Below, in pieces: positions 16,762-25,375 of a DNA stretch of 64,000 nucleotides (the stretch's first letter is position 1; each line of letters begins with the position of its first letter). Position numbers and translations under genes: made by a program. This DNA is from Candidatus Hydrogenedentota bacterium. Its GTDB lineage: Bacteria > Hydrogenedentota > Hydrogenedentia > Hydrogenedentales > CAILVY01. Location: the NCBI GenBank assembly GCA_029565395.1, contig JAKQOG010000013.1:23344-87343 (forward strand). Direction: 5' to 3'. Below the pieces are notes generated by a model that did not search any database, was not told where the DNA came from, and was given only the letters and a program-made list of their open reading frames with translations.

Positions 16762-19332
16762 TCAGGGAAGCGACCAATCGTGAGTGAATTTCTTGATCTT
16801 TTCCTTAGCGGGAACGTTTTTCTCCGATTCGGGATCATTGGTTTGGGAAACATTCTCCTCGGCTTTGTCCAGGCGGATTACCATGGGATCCAGGGGTGTG
16901 GCATACAGCGGGAAGCGCACTTCCCGGCCAAGAATAAGATCGCGCCCGGATTGCACCTTGCCGTTCAGGCGGCAGGTGACGGGATCTTTGCGCACATTGA
17001 GCACGTACAGATAGGCCTCGCCGTTACACTCCACATAAAGCGATTTAACCCCTTCAAGGGGGTATCCGCTTTTGTTCACCACGCGCGGGATATCGGGCAA
17101 GGCTCCTTTATTGATGGCGCCATCCATGCCATGGAGGTATTCCGTGGGCAGGTTAAGGCCACGCACCAGAACGGTTCTTGTGTTATTACGCAGGACGGTA
17201 CGGCGGGAGAAGCCGTGTTCGTTATAGGGGATGGGAGTGCCCACGCGGATCACCGCGCCGCCCTCATTGATGTATTGTTCAATTGCGGTGAAAGCGGCAT
17301 CGGTGAGGGCGGGGGTTTCCGGGACAATCAATACTTTAAGTGAGGTCCATTCCCCTTGAGCGAGTTGATTTTCCGAAATGAACCGCAGCCGGTATCCCGC
17401 AAACGAAGCACCTTCATATGCAAAGCGGGCGGACTTCAGGTACGGAACGCCATCGTCCAGGATTTTCGCTGAATCGCTATATAGAATGGCCACTTCGGCG
17501 GGCGCCTGTTGGAACGCGGCGACCACCGGGGCCAGCCGATTGATGCGCAGGGAGGCCGTCACAAAGGCTTCCAGTGTCTCCGGATGGTTCATCACCGGGG
17601 AATCCGGCGCCAGGGCCAAGCCGTTCAACCCTGATAATACGGCGTCCCATAGGGAGGCAGTGATGATGGCGGAAGGATCCTCTGCTCCTTCGAGGCGTAT
17701 ATGATTCTCTAATGCGAAGAGGGGTTTGTCCGGCTGAAAGGATTTTAACACGGCATAGACCACGGATTGACCGGGATACTCCAGGGCGTACATTCCGCTG
17801 GCGGTCTGTGTGGCGGAGGCGCATCCGCTGCAATCCATGAGGTGCGCCAAGGCCTCGCGATCCACGCCTTGGCGCGTTTCTCCCGTTTGGAAAATTGTAT
17901 CGGCAGTCATGACTTGCTTCCACAACCTGGGCGCCAACGTGTTCGCGGCCTCCTGCAGGGCGCTGAAATACTCCAGAATCAGCCCGCGTTGAAAAGATTG
18001 CCAGTCAAACTGATATGCGCGGAGGTTCTGGTATTGATACTCTTTGGCTTGGGCGTCCCAGATGGTGATTTCATCATATTTTGCCAGGTGGGAATGCCAT
18101 AGTTGGTTCAAGGTTTGCCGATCCGGATATTTCTGTTGAATGTGCGCCACAAAGGCCTTGCGCACTTCTTCGCTGTCAAACCGGAATTGCGGTTTTTCCG
18201 CAAGGCTTATCATGGAAACGGTTTTCTGTTGCGTCAGATACGGCAACACCTCTTTCAGATGCCGCTGGAAGAGGTCCCGGGCGCCGGCATGGGCAATATC
18301 AATGAATCCCTTCGCACTTATTTCAGGCCAGGTTTGCATGGCCGATGCGCCAACATCGTTCGGGGAAAGTTGCACCGCAATATTGATGTTGTCCTGGGCG
18401 GCTTCATCAAACAGGGGGGACCATGCATTTTTGAAATCTGTTTGGAGATCAGGAGTTGTCATGGTGGCCCTGGGTGGAAGGGAACATACCGCGAAGTTCA
18501 ACCCATATCGTTTCAAGGCGCCGATCGCCTCTGTTGCGGTGTCAGGCAGGACACGCCCAAATAGAAATACGGGTTTTCCATTGGAGCATACCACGCCATT
18601 TTGATTTTCCAGGGAGGACATATCCAGATCGGGCACGGGCGTGTCGAATTCCGGCGCTCCACTGCCAAAGACCATCCATGCATAGACCGCGCCGGATGTC
18701 TTTTGCAGATAGTTCAGGATTTGATCGGTTTCCCGCCACTGTTTGGCGTCCGCATACTGTTGAGCGCGTTGCACGAAATCTTCGGCGGTGCGCAGCCGCA
18801 ATTCTCCGTAAGAGGGTTTATTGTCTGTTCCTGACGGAGTGGGCATCTTTCCCCGGAGTTCCTGCAGCCGCTCAACCGCGCTTTCCAAATCCTGTTTAAG
18901 CTGCTGATCGGTTACTTTCTTAAGCATCGCGGTATACCGGGAGACGGTTTCAGTTTCATCGGGGCGTATTTCAATATCCGCCCGATAGCGTCCGGTGGGC
19001 GCGAAGGTGGCGTCCCATTCCACGATGTATTTGCTTTGACCGATGTTGAGCTTCAGCAGGATTTCGCTTTCGCTGACTAAAACCTCCTTCGCGTCATAGA
19101 CGCGCAATTGCAGAAGGGCCTCCGGATAATTCCGATCAGTGTCGATGGCACATTCAAAAGGAAGAAAATCCGCTCCCCGGCTTTCTTTGGGGGTGACAGT
19201 CAGTTGGACATGCCGGCCCGAAACGCTTTCTTCCGGGTAGGTCCATATGGCGGCCATCTCCGGGGACGGTTGCGTCCATCCGGTTACCGCCACAAAAAGA
19301 AGGAGAGCTACCCCTAAGCATTTACGCATCAT
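16762..19332 (-). CDS. Secreted GH42-like glycoside hydrolase
   Basis: An 856-residue secreted protein. After the signal peptide come about 200 residues of beta and coiled-coil-like sequence, a long TIM-barrel-like region, a flavodoxin-like segment and a charged tail (ESEKNVPAKEKIKK). The barrel resembles GH42 beta-galactosidases: MISLAEKPQFRF holds a Glu where the acid/base residue is expected, RGLILEYFSALQEAANTLAP matches the family helix, and PLFALENHIRLEG holds a second Glu before SLWDAVLSGLNGLALA. The later segment LKVLIVPETPALTDAAFTAI followed by YINEGGAVIRVG matches the trimerisation domain. Sequence similarity is distant, so family membership is moderate and the substrate is unknown. 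AGGAA precedes the ATG. Confidence 0.68.
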   Translation of the reverse strand: MMRKCLGVALLLFVAVTGWTQPSPEMAAIWTYPEESVSGRHVQLTVTPKESRGADFLPFECAIDTDRNYPEALLQLRVYDAKEVLVSESEILLKLNIGQSKYIVEWDATFAPTGRYRADIEIRPDETETVSRYTAMLKKVTDQQLKQDLESAVERLQELRGKMPTPSGTDNKPSYGELRLRTAEDFVQRAQQYADAKQWRETDQILNYLQKTSGAVYAWMVFGSGAPEFDTPVPDLDMSSLENQNGVVCSNGKPVFLFGRVLPDTATEAIGALKRYGLNFAVCSLPPRATMTTPDLQTDFKNAWSPLFDEAAQDNINIAVQLSPNDVGASAMQTWPEISAKGFIDIAHAGARDLFQRHLKEVLPYLTQQKTVSMISLAEKPQFRFDSEEVRKAFVAHIQQKYPDRQTLNQLWHSHLAKYDEITIWDAQAKEYQYQNLRAYQFDWQSFQRGLILEYFSALQEAANTLAPRLWKQVMTADTIFQTGETRQGVDREALAHLMDCSGCASATQTASGMYALEYPGQSVVYAVLKSFQPDKPLFALENHIRLEGAEDPSAIITASLWDAVLSGLNGLALAPDSPVMNHPETLEAFVTASLRINRLAPVVAAFQQAPAEVAILYSDSAKILDDGVPYLKSARFAYEGASFAGYRLRFISENQLAQGEWTSLKVLIVPETPALTDAAFTAIEQYINEGGAVIRVGTPIPYNEHGFSRRTVLRNNTRTVLVRGLNLPTEYLHGMDGAINKGALPDIPRVVNKSGYPLEGVKSLYVECNGEAYLYVLNVRKDPVTCRLNGKVQSGRDLILGREVRFPLYATPLDPMVIRLDKAEENVSQTNDPESEKNVPAKEKIKKFTHDWSLP

Positions 19333-19795
19333 GAAGCGTTCCTTTCCATCGCAGTCTCAAGTGATTGGGCCCGGTGGCGCCCGAACTGTTTACATTGTAA
19401 TAGTTTCCACGCCAGCCCGTCAAAACTGGAAACGGCTTGACGGGATGAAGTGTTGACGCTACGCCTGTTTTATCTTTATTTCAAATTTCATTGCTGGGGC
19501 AATATATTGGTTGTTTGAATCCGATGCCACAAGCGGTTGTTGAACATAAATCAAAGATGTGACAAAATCGGGGAACGTGGTAAAATAGAAATGGAGGCAT
19601 TTTTTCTTCCAAGGATGGAACCAGAGGGAACTTTTTTAGGTCCCAGGGAATGAAAAAGGTAGCATGGTGCACGGCGCCGCTATACATTTGAATGCTAAGT
19701 CTTTTGAAATCAGCAGGTTATGATTTTCAAGCCAGGCATATTCCGGGAAAGTGTCGAACGGCACGTAAATTTTTCTTCCAGGAAAATGTAATTGC
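19333..19795. other. Gene-free stretch before the envelope operon
   Basis: I see no credible gene here. An AT-rich segment has a possible promoter (GTGACA, 16 bases, TAAAAT) just before a short GC-poor region with a weak TTCCA/TGGAA hairpin, but nothing follows it that looks coding. It separates the leftward GH42-like gene from the rightward envelope operon. Confidence 0.4.
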
Positions 19796-19824
19796 TTGAC
19801 ATAGCTCGCCAGAAATCGTAGAAT
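19796..19824 (+). promoter_or_regulatory. Consensus sigma-70 promoter of the secretin-domain operon
   Basis: A perfect TTGACA (19796-19801) and TAGAAT (19819-19824) with a 17-base spacer stand about 90 bases before the first gene of a four-gene operon. This is one of the best matches to consensus in the window. Confidence 0.78.
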
Positions 19825-19912
19825 TGGCAGAAAGAAGGAAGAAAAACAAGCTCAATGTAGGTCTTCACAGCCATGAAGCAAAACATTGGGGAGTATAGAG
19901 GCGAAAAAGAAT

Positions 19913-20320
19913 ATGAAGATACGCCATTATATAGTGGTGGGGGGCATATGGATGCTACTGGTCAGTACGGTAGTGGCCGAAACGTATACCATCCCTGTGG
20001 AAAAGGTGGACGCGAAGAAGGTGTATTGGGGCTCCGCGAGCAGTTTCCAGAAACCGGCCAAGGTGGATTATGAGCGTGTGGTGAAGGCGACACCGGAATA
20101 TGTATCCATAAAGAAGAACAAGATCGAGCAGAACTCGGCAAAGTACTGGATTCTGGTGAGCAAGGCCAGCAACCATGCGGTGCGGTTGATTGCCGAAGCC
20201 GCAAAAGATGGGTCCTATGATTTTATTGCCGCGTCGAGTTATTTGGGCAATTTGCAGCCGCCCATTCCGGCGGATGATATCACGGACCTGGTCCTGAAGA
20301 AAATGGAGCAAACGAACTAA
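19913..20320 (+). CDS. Small secreted protein, first gene of envelope operon
   Basis: A 135-residue protein with an N-terminal signal peptide (MKIRHYIVVGGIWMLLVSTVVAE) and a basic, mostly hydrophilic mature part. TTG at 19886 is also in frame, but the ATG at 19913 is preferred because a GAGGCG site precedes it and the signal peptide starts there. The mature sequence carries WILVSKASNHAVRLIAEAA and IAASSYLGNLQPPIPADD, reminiscent of YdgH/BhsA-like or OmpH-like small periplasmic proteins, but I do not recognise a family with certainty. It is followed after 16 bases by a lipoprotein gene and then two secretin-domain genes, so it may be an accessory periplasmic factor of the same assembly. Confidence 0.75.
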   Translation: MKIRHYIVVGGIWMLLVSTVVAETYTIPVEKVDAKKVYWGSASSFQKPAKVDYERVVKATPEYVSIKKNKIEQNSAKYWILVSKASNHAVRLIAEAAKDGSYDFIAASSYLGNLQPPIPADDITDLVLKKMEQTN

Positions 20321-20336
20321 TACTGGAAACCAGTGC

Positions 20337-21371
20337 ATGACCTTAGTCAATTCCAGGCGGATAGTGAGTCCTGAGAGAGGCTTCTTGTTTATTTTTTCGG
20401 GAGGGGTGGTGTGTCTTTCGATGCTTGTTGCGGGATGCGCCAGCACGCCGAGCAATGCCACGCGCGCGGTGGGAGCCAACCCGATTCAGGATAATGTGGT
20501 GTTGAACAGCGGAGCGGCCAGCACGGAATTGGCGGTGGCACAGCGCATGATTCGTTCAGGGGAATATTCATTGGCCATTCCCCGGTTGATGCAAGTGCTT
20601 TCCAAGAATCCGGAAAGTCTGTCTGGCATTGAAGCCCGGTATTTTCTGGGATTGACATATTATAAAATCGGCGGCTACCGGGACGCCCTGAATTATTTCA
20701 ACGAATATCTGGCAAAGTCGCCCGGCGGGCAATATTCCGATATGACCCGCGAATATATCGCCAAGCTGGAAGACCAGGCCGCTAAAACCAAGGCCGCCAA
20801 GGAAGAACTGCAAGCAAAAATAGCAGAGGCGCAACAGAAAGCGGGGAGTGAATCCCAGCAATTCGCGCGGCAACTTGAACTGGCGAATCTGTATTGGAAA
20901 AACGCCCAATATCTCGAAGCCGGGGAAGTATACAGGAAAATTCTTCAACAGTGGCCGCAACTGGCCTCCGATGCCGCCATTCGGGAGCGGATGGAACTCG
21001 CCCCAGACGGAACATATACAGTGCTGACGCCCACGGAGGTGGAACGCCGGTTTGCGGAAAAGGAACCTGTGGTGATTTACAACACGCACTCGTTCCGCAG
21101 CGGGCGGTTCGGCTCCTGGCAAAACAGTTCACTCAAAGATACGACGTATAATGTTACGGGCGTGGTGGCCAACCGGAGCCAGGGCGTGTTGGAGAATGTC
21201 CAGGTAATCGTCACCATTTATGGTTTTGGCAGCATGATTTATGATACACAAACGTTTACCGCAGGCCGGTTGCGGCCGGGGGAGAAACGTGCGTTCAGCG
21301 TACGTTTTACGAATTTTGACACGATAGAAAATGTGGAACGGTATGAATGCGTGGGCACGTTCCAACGGTAA
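20337..21371 (+). CDS. Lipoprotein with TPR repeats and FxLYD domain
   Basis: A 344-residue protein with a lipobox (VAGC at about residue 34), so it is probably lipid-anchored. Next comes a TPR-like block (AQRMIRSGEYSLAIPRLMQV, ARYFLGLTYYKIGGYRDALN), a coiled-coil stretch rich in Ala, Lys, Glu and Gln (AAKTKAAKEELQAKIAEAQQ) and a second TPR-like helix pair. The C-terminal 100 residues (YNVTGVVANRSQGVLENVQV, GRLRPGEKRAFSVRFTN) are an FxLYD-type beta domain. This layout is like pilotins or TPR lipoproteins that place outer-membrane secretins. It is the second gene of a four-gene operon ending in two secretin-domain proteins, so a pilotin-like or scaffolding role is plausible but unproven. Confidence 0.8.
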   Translation: MTLVNSRRIVSPERGFLFIFSGGVVCLSMLVAGCASTPSNATRAVGANPIQDNVVLNSGAASTELAVAQRMIRSGEYSLAIPRLMQVLSKNPESLSGIEARYFLGLTYYKIGGYRDALNYFNEYLAKSPGGQYSDMTREYIAKLEDQAAKTKAAKEELQAKIAEAQQKAGSESQQFARQLELANLYWKNAQYLEAGEVYRKILQQWPQLASDAAIRERMELAPDGTYTVLTPTEVERRFAEKEPVVIYNTHSFRSGRFGSWQNSSLKDTTYNVTGVVANRSQGVLENVQVIVTIYGFGSMIYDTQTFTAGRLRPGEKRAFSVRFTNFDTIENVERYECVGTFQR

Positions 21372-21375
21372 TGGC

Positions 21376-22500
21376 ATGAAGCGATTTTTTTACATAGCCT
21401 TGGGAATGCTCCTGACGGGCGCCGGGTTCTCCGCCGCACAGGAACAGCAGCAGGTGAATGTGTCGGTGAAAGTGGTGGAGTTTCAGATGAACAAGCTGCT
21501 GGAAACCGGCCTTAACGCCTATTTCAAGCACAAGGATAATCCTCAGCCTTATGGCCGCGTGGCGGATCACAACGGTCATATCGAAAGCGCGGACATAACC
21601 TTTCCTTCTCCGGACGCCGCCCTGTCCGTGTTCGTGGATCGCATTTACACAGCCTATGGTCAAATGGAAATTACCTTGCAGGCGCTGGTCAACCAGAACC
21701 GGGCTTCCATCCTTTCCCAGCCGAAGGTCATGGTGCAGGTAGGGCAGACGGTGCCCACGGTGATCGAAACCACGCGTGAAGTTCCCTACGAGGATATCGT
21801 GGTGGTGGGGGTCACGGCCACCCGTGTCACCAATTTCAAGCCCACTGGCGTCTCGCTCAATGTGCTGGCCACCAAAGTGGTGGACGACGATGGCAATCCG
21901 GCCACTACGGAAGACACCTATATCCAACTGACGCTGACCGCCACGGTGAATGACCGGGGACAAGCGATGAGCGTGGCCCTTGACCCCATCATCGGGGGCA
22001 GTGTTATTGAGGTGCCCGAATTTGTTTCCCGAAGCATCACAACAACGGTCTGGGTACGCCATGGCCAAGTGCTTGTGCTGGGCGGATTGTATTTCAAAAA
22101 GAATCAGAAAGACCTCTCGACCTTGCCCTGGCTGGCGCAGGGAGAGGATTTCACGAACAGCCTTATTCAGCGCATTATGCCGTTCAATGTGCCGCAGGTG
22201 CCGTTGTCGGCTTCCGTTGGGCAGCAGGATAACCGAGACATTCGCCGCGAACTGGTGTTTCTTATTAAAGCGGAATTATGGAAGCCGGCCTTCACGCTGG
22301 CAGACGAATTTGGATTCACGGAAGAGTCCAAAGACACTGAACAGGACGGCAAAAAAGAATCGAAGAAAAAGTCGCCCGCGGATGTGATCACCGGAGTTAT
22401 TGGAGGGATTACGGACATCCCGCAAGACATCGTCCAGGGGATTTCAGGTGAAAAAAAGAACCCCGTGGCTGCTGAACTGGGGGGAGACAAAAAGAAATGA
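21376..22500 (+). CDS. Secretin-domain protein A, short form
   Basis: A 374-residue secreted protein with signal peptide MKRFFYIALGMLLTGAGFSA. The central and C-terminal parts carry secretin (GspD/PilQ) hallmarks: ASILSQPKVMVQVGQTVPTV, then TTTVWVRHGQVLVLGGLYFK, the typical 'GQTvvLGGL' strand pair. It lacks the N-terminal N0/N1 repeats of full-length secretins and has a poly-Lys/Glu tail with a hydrophobic patch before its end. The chosen ATG at 21376 lies four bases after the previous stop; a longer in-frame start inside that gene has no ribosome site. The stop overlaps the next secretin gene by four bases. Confidence 0.78.
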   Translation: MKRFFYIALGMLLTGAGFSAAQEQQQVNVSVKVVEFQMNKLLETGLNAYFKHKDNPQPYGRVADHNGHIESADITFPSPDAALSVFVDRIYTAYGQMEITLQALVNQNRASILSQPKVMVQVGQTVPTVIETTREVPYEDIVVVGVTATRVTNFKPTGVSLNVLATKVVDDDGNPATTEDTYIQLTLTATVNDRGQAMSVALDPIIGGSVIEVPEFVSRSITTTVWVRHGQVLVLGGLYFKKNQKDLSTLPWLAQGEDFTNSLIQRIMPFNVPQVPLSASVGQQDNRDIRRELVFLIKAELWKPAFTLADEFGFTEESKDTEQDGKKESKKKSPADVITGVIGGITDIPQDIVQGISGEKKNPVAAELGGDKKK

Positions 22501-23630
22501 AACGGAGCAGCCAAATACTACTAGTTAGTGCAGTCATGCTCCTGTTAGGGGGACAATGGGTGTATGCGCAAGATCCTGCTCCAGCCCCTGCTCCAGCTCC
22601 CGCTCCGGCTCCTGCTCCGGCCCCCGCACCTGCACCCGCTCCCCCACCGCCACCTGAGGACATTCGGCAAGTGCAGGTGCAAGTGTGGATCAGCGAAACG
22701 GATGAGAACGGGGTGCGCAGATTGGGCGCCAACCTTGCCTATACGCGATTTACTCCCGCGGAATTTGCTACAAATCCCCAGCAATATAACGAACAGAACG
22801 GCAGTCTTCGCGAAGTAAGCACGGAAATATTCAATGCCGCAAATGATTTTGGGACGGTAACCTTGCCTGCGCCCTTGGCCGCGCCGCCGTTAGCCCCCCA
22901 GCCGGACGGAACGGCAACCGCCGCATCAAAACCTTTGCGCAGCGGGGTGGTGCCGAGCGGTTTCGGGATGGAGGCGGGAATCATTGCCACAGGTTCGGGC
23001 ACCTTGGAGGGCGCTTTCCGTGCGATAGAAAACAAGACGGATTTGGATCTGATTTCCAAGCCGGAGATTTTGGTGGTGAATGGCACGGTGGCGACGATTA
23101 AAGCAGGGCAGCAGGTGCCCTATCAATCGGTTACATATCCCAAAGGCGTTGCCGCCTTGGCCATGGCATGGCGTGACGTGGGGGTGAATATGGTCATCCA
23201 ACCCACCATCCTGCCCAACGATTTTGTTCAGTTGCACTTACAGCAATTGGAAGTGAGCGAGAACACGACGGTAAAAGTGAAGAATTTGGATCTGCCGGTT
23301 TTCTCGAAGCGCTCGCAGACGGGATTCGTGGTGGTGCCCAGCGGTCAGACGCTGGTTATCGGCGGATTATCCAGCCGCACGGTCAGCCGTGAGGAACGCC
23401 GCGTGCCGTTGCTGGGCAAAATCCCCGTGTTAGGCATGGCGTTCCGCAAACGCCGCGCCGAAGCGGATGTGCGGCATTTGCTGGTGTTTGTTTCGCCGAC
23501 CGTGGTGGATTTGCGCAGTCTCTCGGAAGATGCCGGAAGCGCGCTGGAATTCTGGCGTGAAAAGGGCAGCGAATGGAAGCATCAGGAGGATCTCAAGAAA
23601 GAGATCAAGATTATGCAGGATGAATTATAG
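22497..23630 (+). CDS. Secretin-domain protein B with Pro-Ala linker
   Basis: A 377-residue secreted protein with signal peptide (MLLLGGQWVYAQ) followed directly by a Pro-Ala repeat of about 27 residues (bases 22575-22655). The C-terminal half is a convincing secretin domain: DLDLISKPEILVVNGTVATI, GQTLVIGGLSSRTVSREERR and VPLLGKIPVLGMAFR then LLVFVSPTVVDL, the strongest secretin signature in the window. No N-domain is visible. Its ATG overlaps the upstream stop (ATGA). Together with secretin A it may form an outer-membrane pore or a pair of pore subunits. No inner-membrane ATPase or pilin genes are adjacent. Confidence 0.85.
   Translation: MKRSSQILLVSAVMLLLGGQWVYAQDPAPAPAPAPAPAPAPAPAPAPAPPPPPEDIRQVQVQVWISETDENGVRRLGANLAYTRFTPAEFATNPQQYNEQNGSLREVSTEIFNAANDFGTVTLPAPLAAPPLAPQPDGTATAASKPLRSGVVPSGFGMEAGIIATGSGTLEGAFRAIENKTDLDLISKPEILVVNGTVATIKAGQQVPYQSVTYPKGVAALAMAWRDVGVNMVIQPTILPNDFVQLHLQQLEVSENTTVKVKNLDLPVFSKRSQTGFVVVPSGQTLVIGGLSSRTVSREERRVPLLGKIPVLGMAFRKRRAEADVRHLLVFVSPTVVDLRSLSEDAGSALEFWREKGSEWKHQEDLKKEIKIMQDEL
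22575..22655 (+). repeat. Pro-Ala codon repeat in secretin B
   Basis: A run of CCN GCN codon pairs (CCT GCT, CCA GCC, CCC GCT and similar) encodes a Pro-Ala linker that ends in a short proline run. The pairs use many synonymous codons, which makes simple recent slippage less likely than selection for a stiff extended linker at the start of the mature protein. Confidence 0.8.
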
Positions 23631-23684
23631 CGGCCCTTTTTCTTGAAAACCGGCCGAGGGTACAATGACGTTTAGCAAGAGCAG

Positions 23685-23714
23685 CGGCCAGACACTTGAT
23701 TTAGTGCCTGGCCG
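23685..23714 (+). terminator. Hairpin after the secretin operon
   Basis: CGGCCAGACAC (23685-23695) pairs with GTGCCTGGCCG (23704-23714) with one mismatch. Only three T residues follow it, so termination is likely but inefficient. A second weaker CGGCC/CGGCCG pairing lies just upstream, and lnt begins 21 bases after the hairpin. Confidence 0.5.
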
Positions 23715-23734
23715 TTTCGCATGATTCCCCCGCT

Positions 23735-25360
23735 ATGATACAACACATTCGGACATACGGCATGTATATTCTGCCACCCCTTTCGGGGTTGCTCTTGGCG
23801 TGGAGTTTTCCCACCTATCATCTTTATCCGCTGGCTTGGGTGGCATTGGTCCCCCTGTTCATTACCGCGATAAAAAGCGCCACCGTCTGGCGGAACGCAG
23901 CCTGTTTCTTTGTTGCCGGGTGGGTCTTTCACAGCGTATTGTTGCAATGGCTGATTAGCAACATCTATTGGGGCGGAGGCTGGGCGGTCATCGGGTATCA
24001 GTTACTCTGTATTGCACTGGCGCTTTTCTGGGCCATTGCGGGCGTTGTATGGGGATGGTCGCGCCGGCGCACGCCCATTGCCGCCGCCGCGGCACTGGGG
24101 GTTCTCTGGGTTTGGATGGAATGGTGCCAGGCGAATCTTTTCTCCGGCTTCGGCTGGAGCGCGCTTGGATATAGCCAAGGGAAAGATTTTGCATTAGTGC
24201 AATGCGCCGCGCTGGGCGGGGTCTCCGCCATATCCTTCCTTTTAGTGACGTTTAATGGACTCATGGCATTCGCCGTTGTGGAACGGAGGCGGCGTGTGGT
24301 ACGAATCATCGCCGCGGGAGTTGTCTTGATTGGCGGGCATCTAATTGGGTATGCGTTGATTGGCCCCGTGGACTACGGGTCTAAACCACTGACGGCCGGA
24401 CTGTTCCAATCCAACTTCCCCCAGGAAATGAAATGGGATCGGGAGTATACGCGGGAGATGGTGGTGAAGGCGGCGGAGCACTCACGGGTTTTATCGGAAC
24501 AACATCCGGTCCAATGTTTTTTCTGGCCGGAAGCCCTGGTGATGGGAGACTATTCAACGCCGGAACTTATGCAACCTATGGAGGATCTGGTAAAACAGAC
24601 GGGCGCCTATCTGTTTACGGGAGCGACGCGCGAAGCAGAGGTGCGAGGATCGGTGAGAAGCTACAATTCCAGCATGTTGCTGACGCCGGAAGGCACGGTG
24701 GCCGGGTATTATGACAAGGTGCATTTGGCGCCTTTCGGTGAATATATGCCGTTTGCCAGCATTTTCCCGTTTCTTCGTCACATTACGCCCATCGATGTGG
24801 ACCCCGGTTCGGAACAAAAAATTATGACCATGGGGGATCGGCGGTTGGGACCGCTCATCTGTTTTGAAGTGCTTTTTACGCCATTGGTTGAAAATCTTCG
24901 GCGCATGGGTGCGGATACTCTGGTGGTGGTGACCAATCTGGGCTGGTTCGGACGCAGCAACGCCATTCCACAGGAACTGGAGTTGGCGCGTTTCCGGGCG
25001 ATCGAAGCGCGGTTGCCGCTAATCCATGCGGCGAATTCGGGCATCTCCGGCGTGTTTGATCCCTGGGGGCGCTTTGAAAGCGTCAATGCCGTGCTTTATC
25101 AGGACCGGTATCACGAATGGCCCAGGGAACGCATCGAGGATCCGGCGATGTTTATCATGGAACGCTGCATGGGTGCGCTGAAGGTGGCTGCGCCCGCACA
25201 ACGGCCTGTTCCCGGCGGTCCGGTGGTGTTTCCCTGGGTGTGTATGGTAATTGCTGTCATGTTTTTTTTGGCCGCACTATTCAAGTTGGGCGTGGCGCAA
25301 ACAAGTTCATCGGAGACCTGCGTACCCGCCGCGGGAAAAGTAAAGAAGACAAAGCGGTAG
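23735..25360 (+). CDS. lnt: Apolipoprotein N-acyltransferase
   Basis: A 541-residue inner-membrane enzyme that adds the third acyl chain to lipoproteins. The N-terminal part has about six membrane helices; the C-terminal part is a nitrilase domain. The catalytic triad is readable: Glu in FFWPEALVMGD, Lys in YYDKVHLAPFGEYMPF and Cys in GPLICFEVLFTPLV. A last membrane helix (VVFPWVCMVIAVMFFLAALF) and a short basic tail follow. The gene has no clear Shine-Dalgarno. Genuine lipoproteins occur in the window (the TPR lipoprotein and the hydrolase at 60.4 kb), so the enzyme has substrates. murJ follows after 15 bases. Confidence 0.93.
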   Translation: MIQHIRTYGMYILPPLSGLLLAWSFPTYHLYPLAWVALVPLFITAIKSATVWRNAACFFVAGWVFHSVLLQWLISNIYWGGGWAVIGYQLLCIALALFWAIAGVVWGWSRRRTPIAAAAALGVLWVWMEWCQANLFSGFGWSALGYSQGKDFALVQCAALGGVSAISFLLVTFNGLMAFAVVERRRRVVRIIAAGVVLIGGHLIGYALIGPVDYGSKPLTAGLFQSNFPQEMKWDREYTREMVVKAAEHSRVLSEQHPVQCFFWPEALVMGDYSTPELMQPMEDLVKQTGAYLFTGATREAEVRGSVRSYNSSMLLTPEGTVAGYYDKVHLAPFGEYMPFASIFPFLRHITPIDVDPGSEQKIMTMGDRRLGPLICFEVLFTPLVENLRRMGADTLVVVTNLGWFGRSNAIPQELELARFRAIEARLPLIHAANSGISGVFDPWGRFESVNAVLYQDRYHEWPRERIEDPAMFIMERCMGALKVAAPAQRPVPGGPVVFPWVCMVIAVMFFLAALFKLGVAQTSSSETCVPAAGKVKKTKR

Positions 25361-25375
25361 ATCGGCGCACTGCGA

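Noticed and set aside
22575..22655. CRISPR or tandem-repeat array in secretin B
   Set aside because: It is a Pro-Ala codon run with varying synonymous codons and no spacers.
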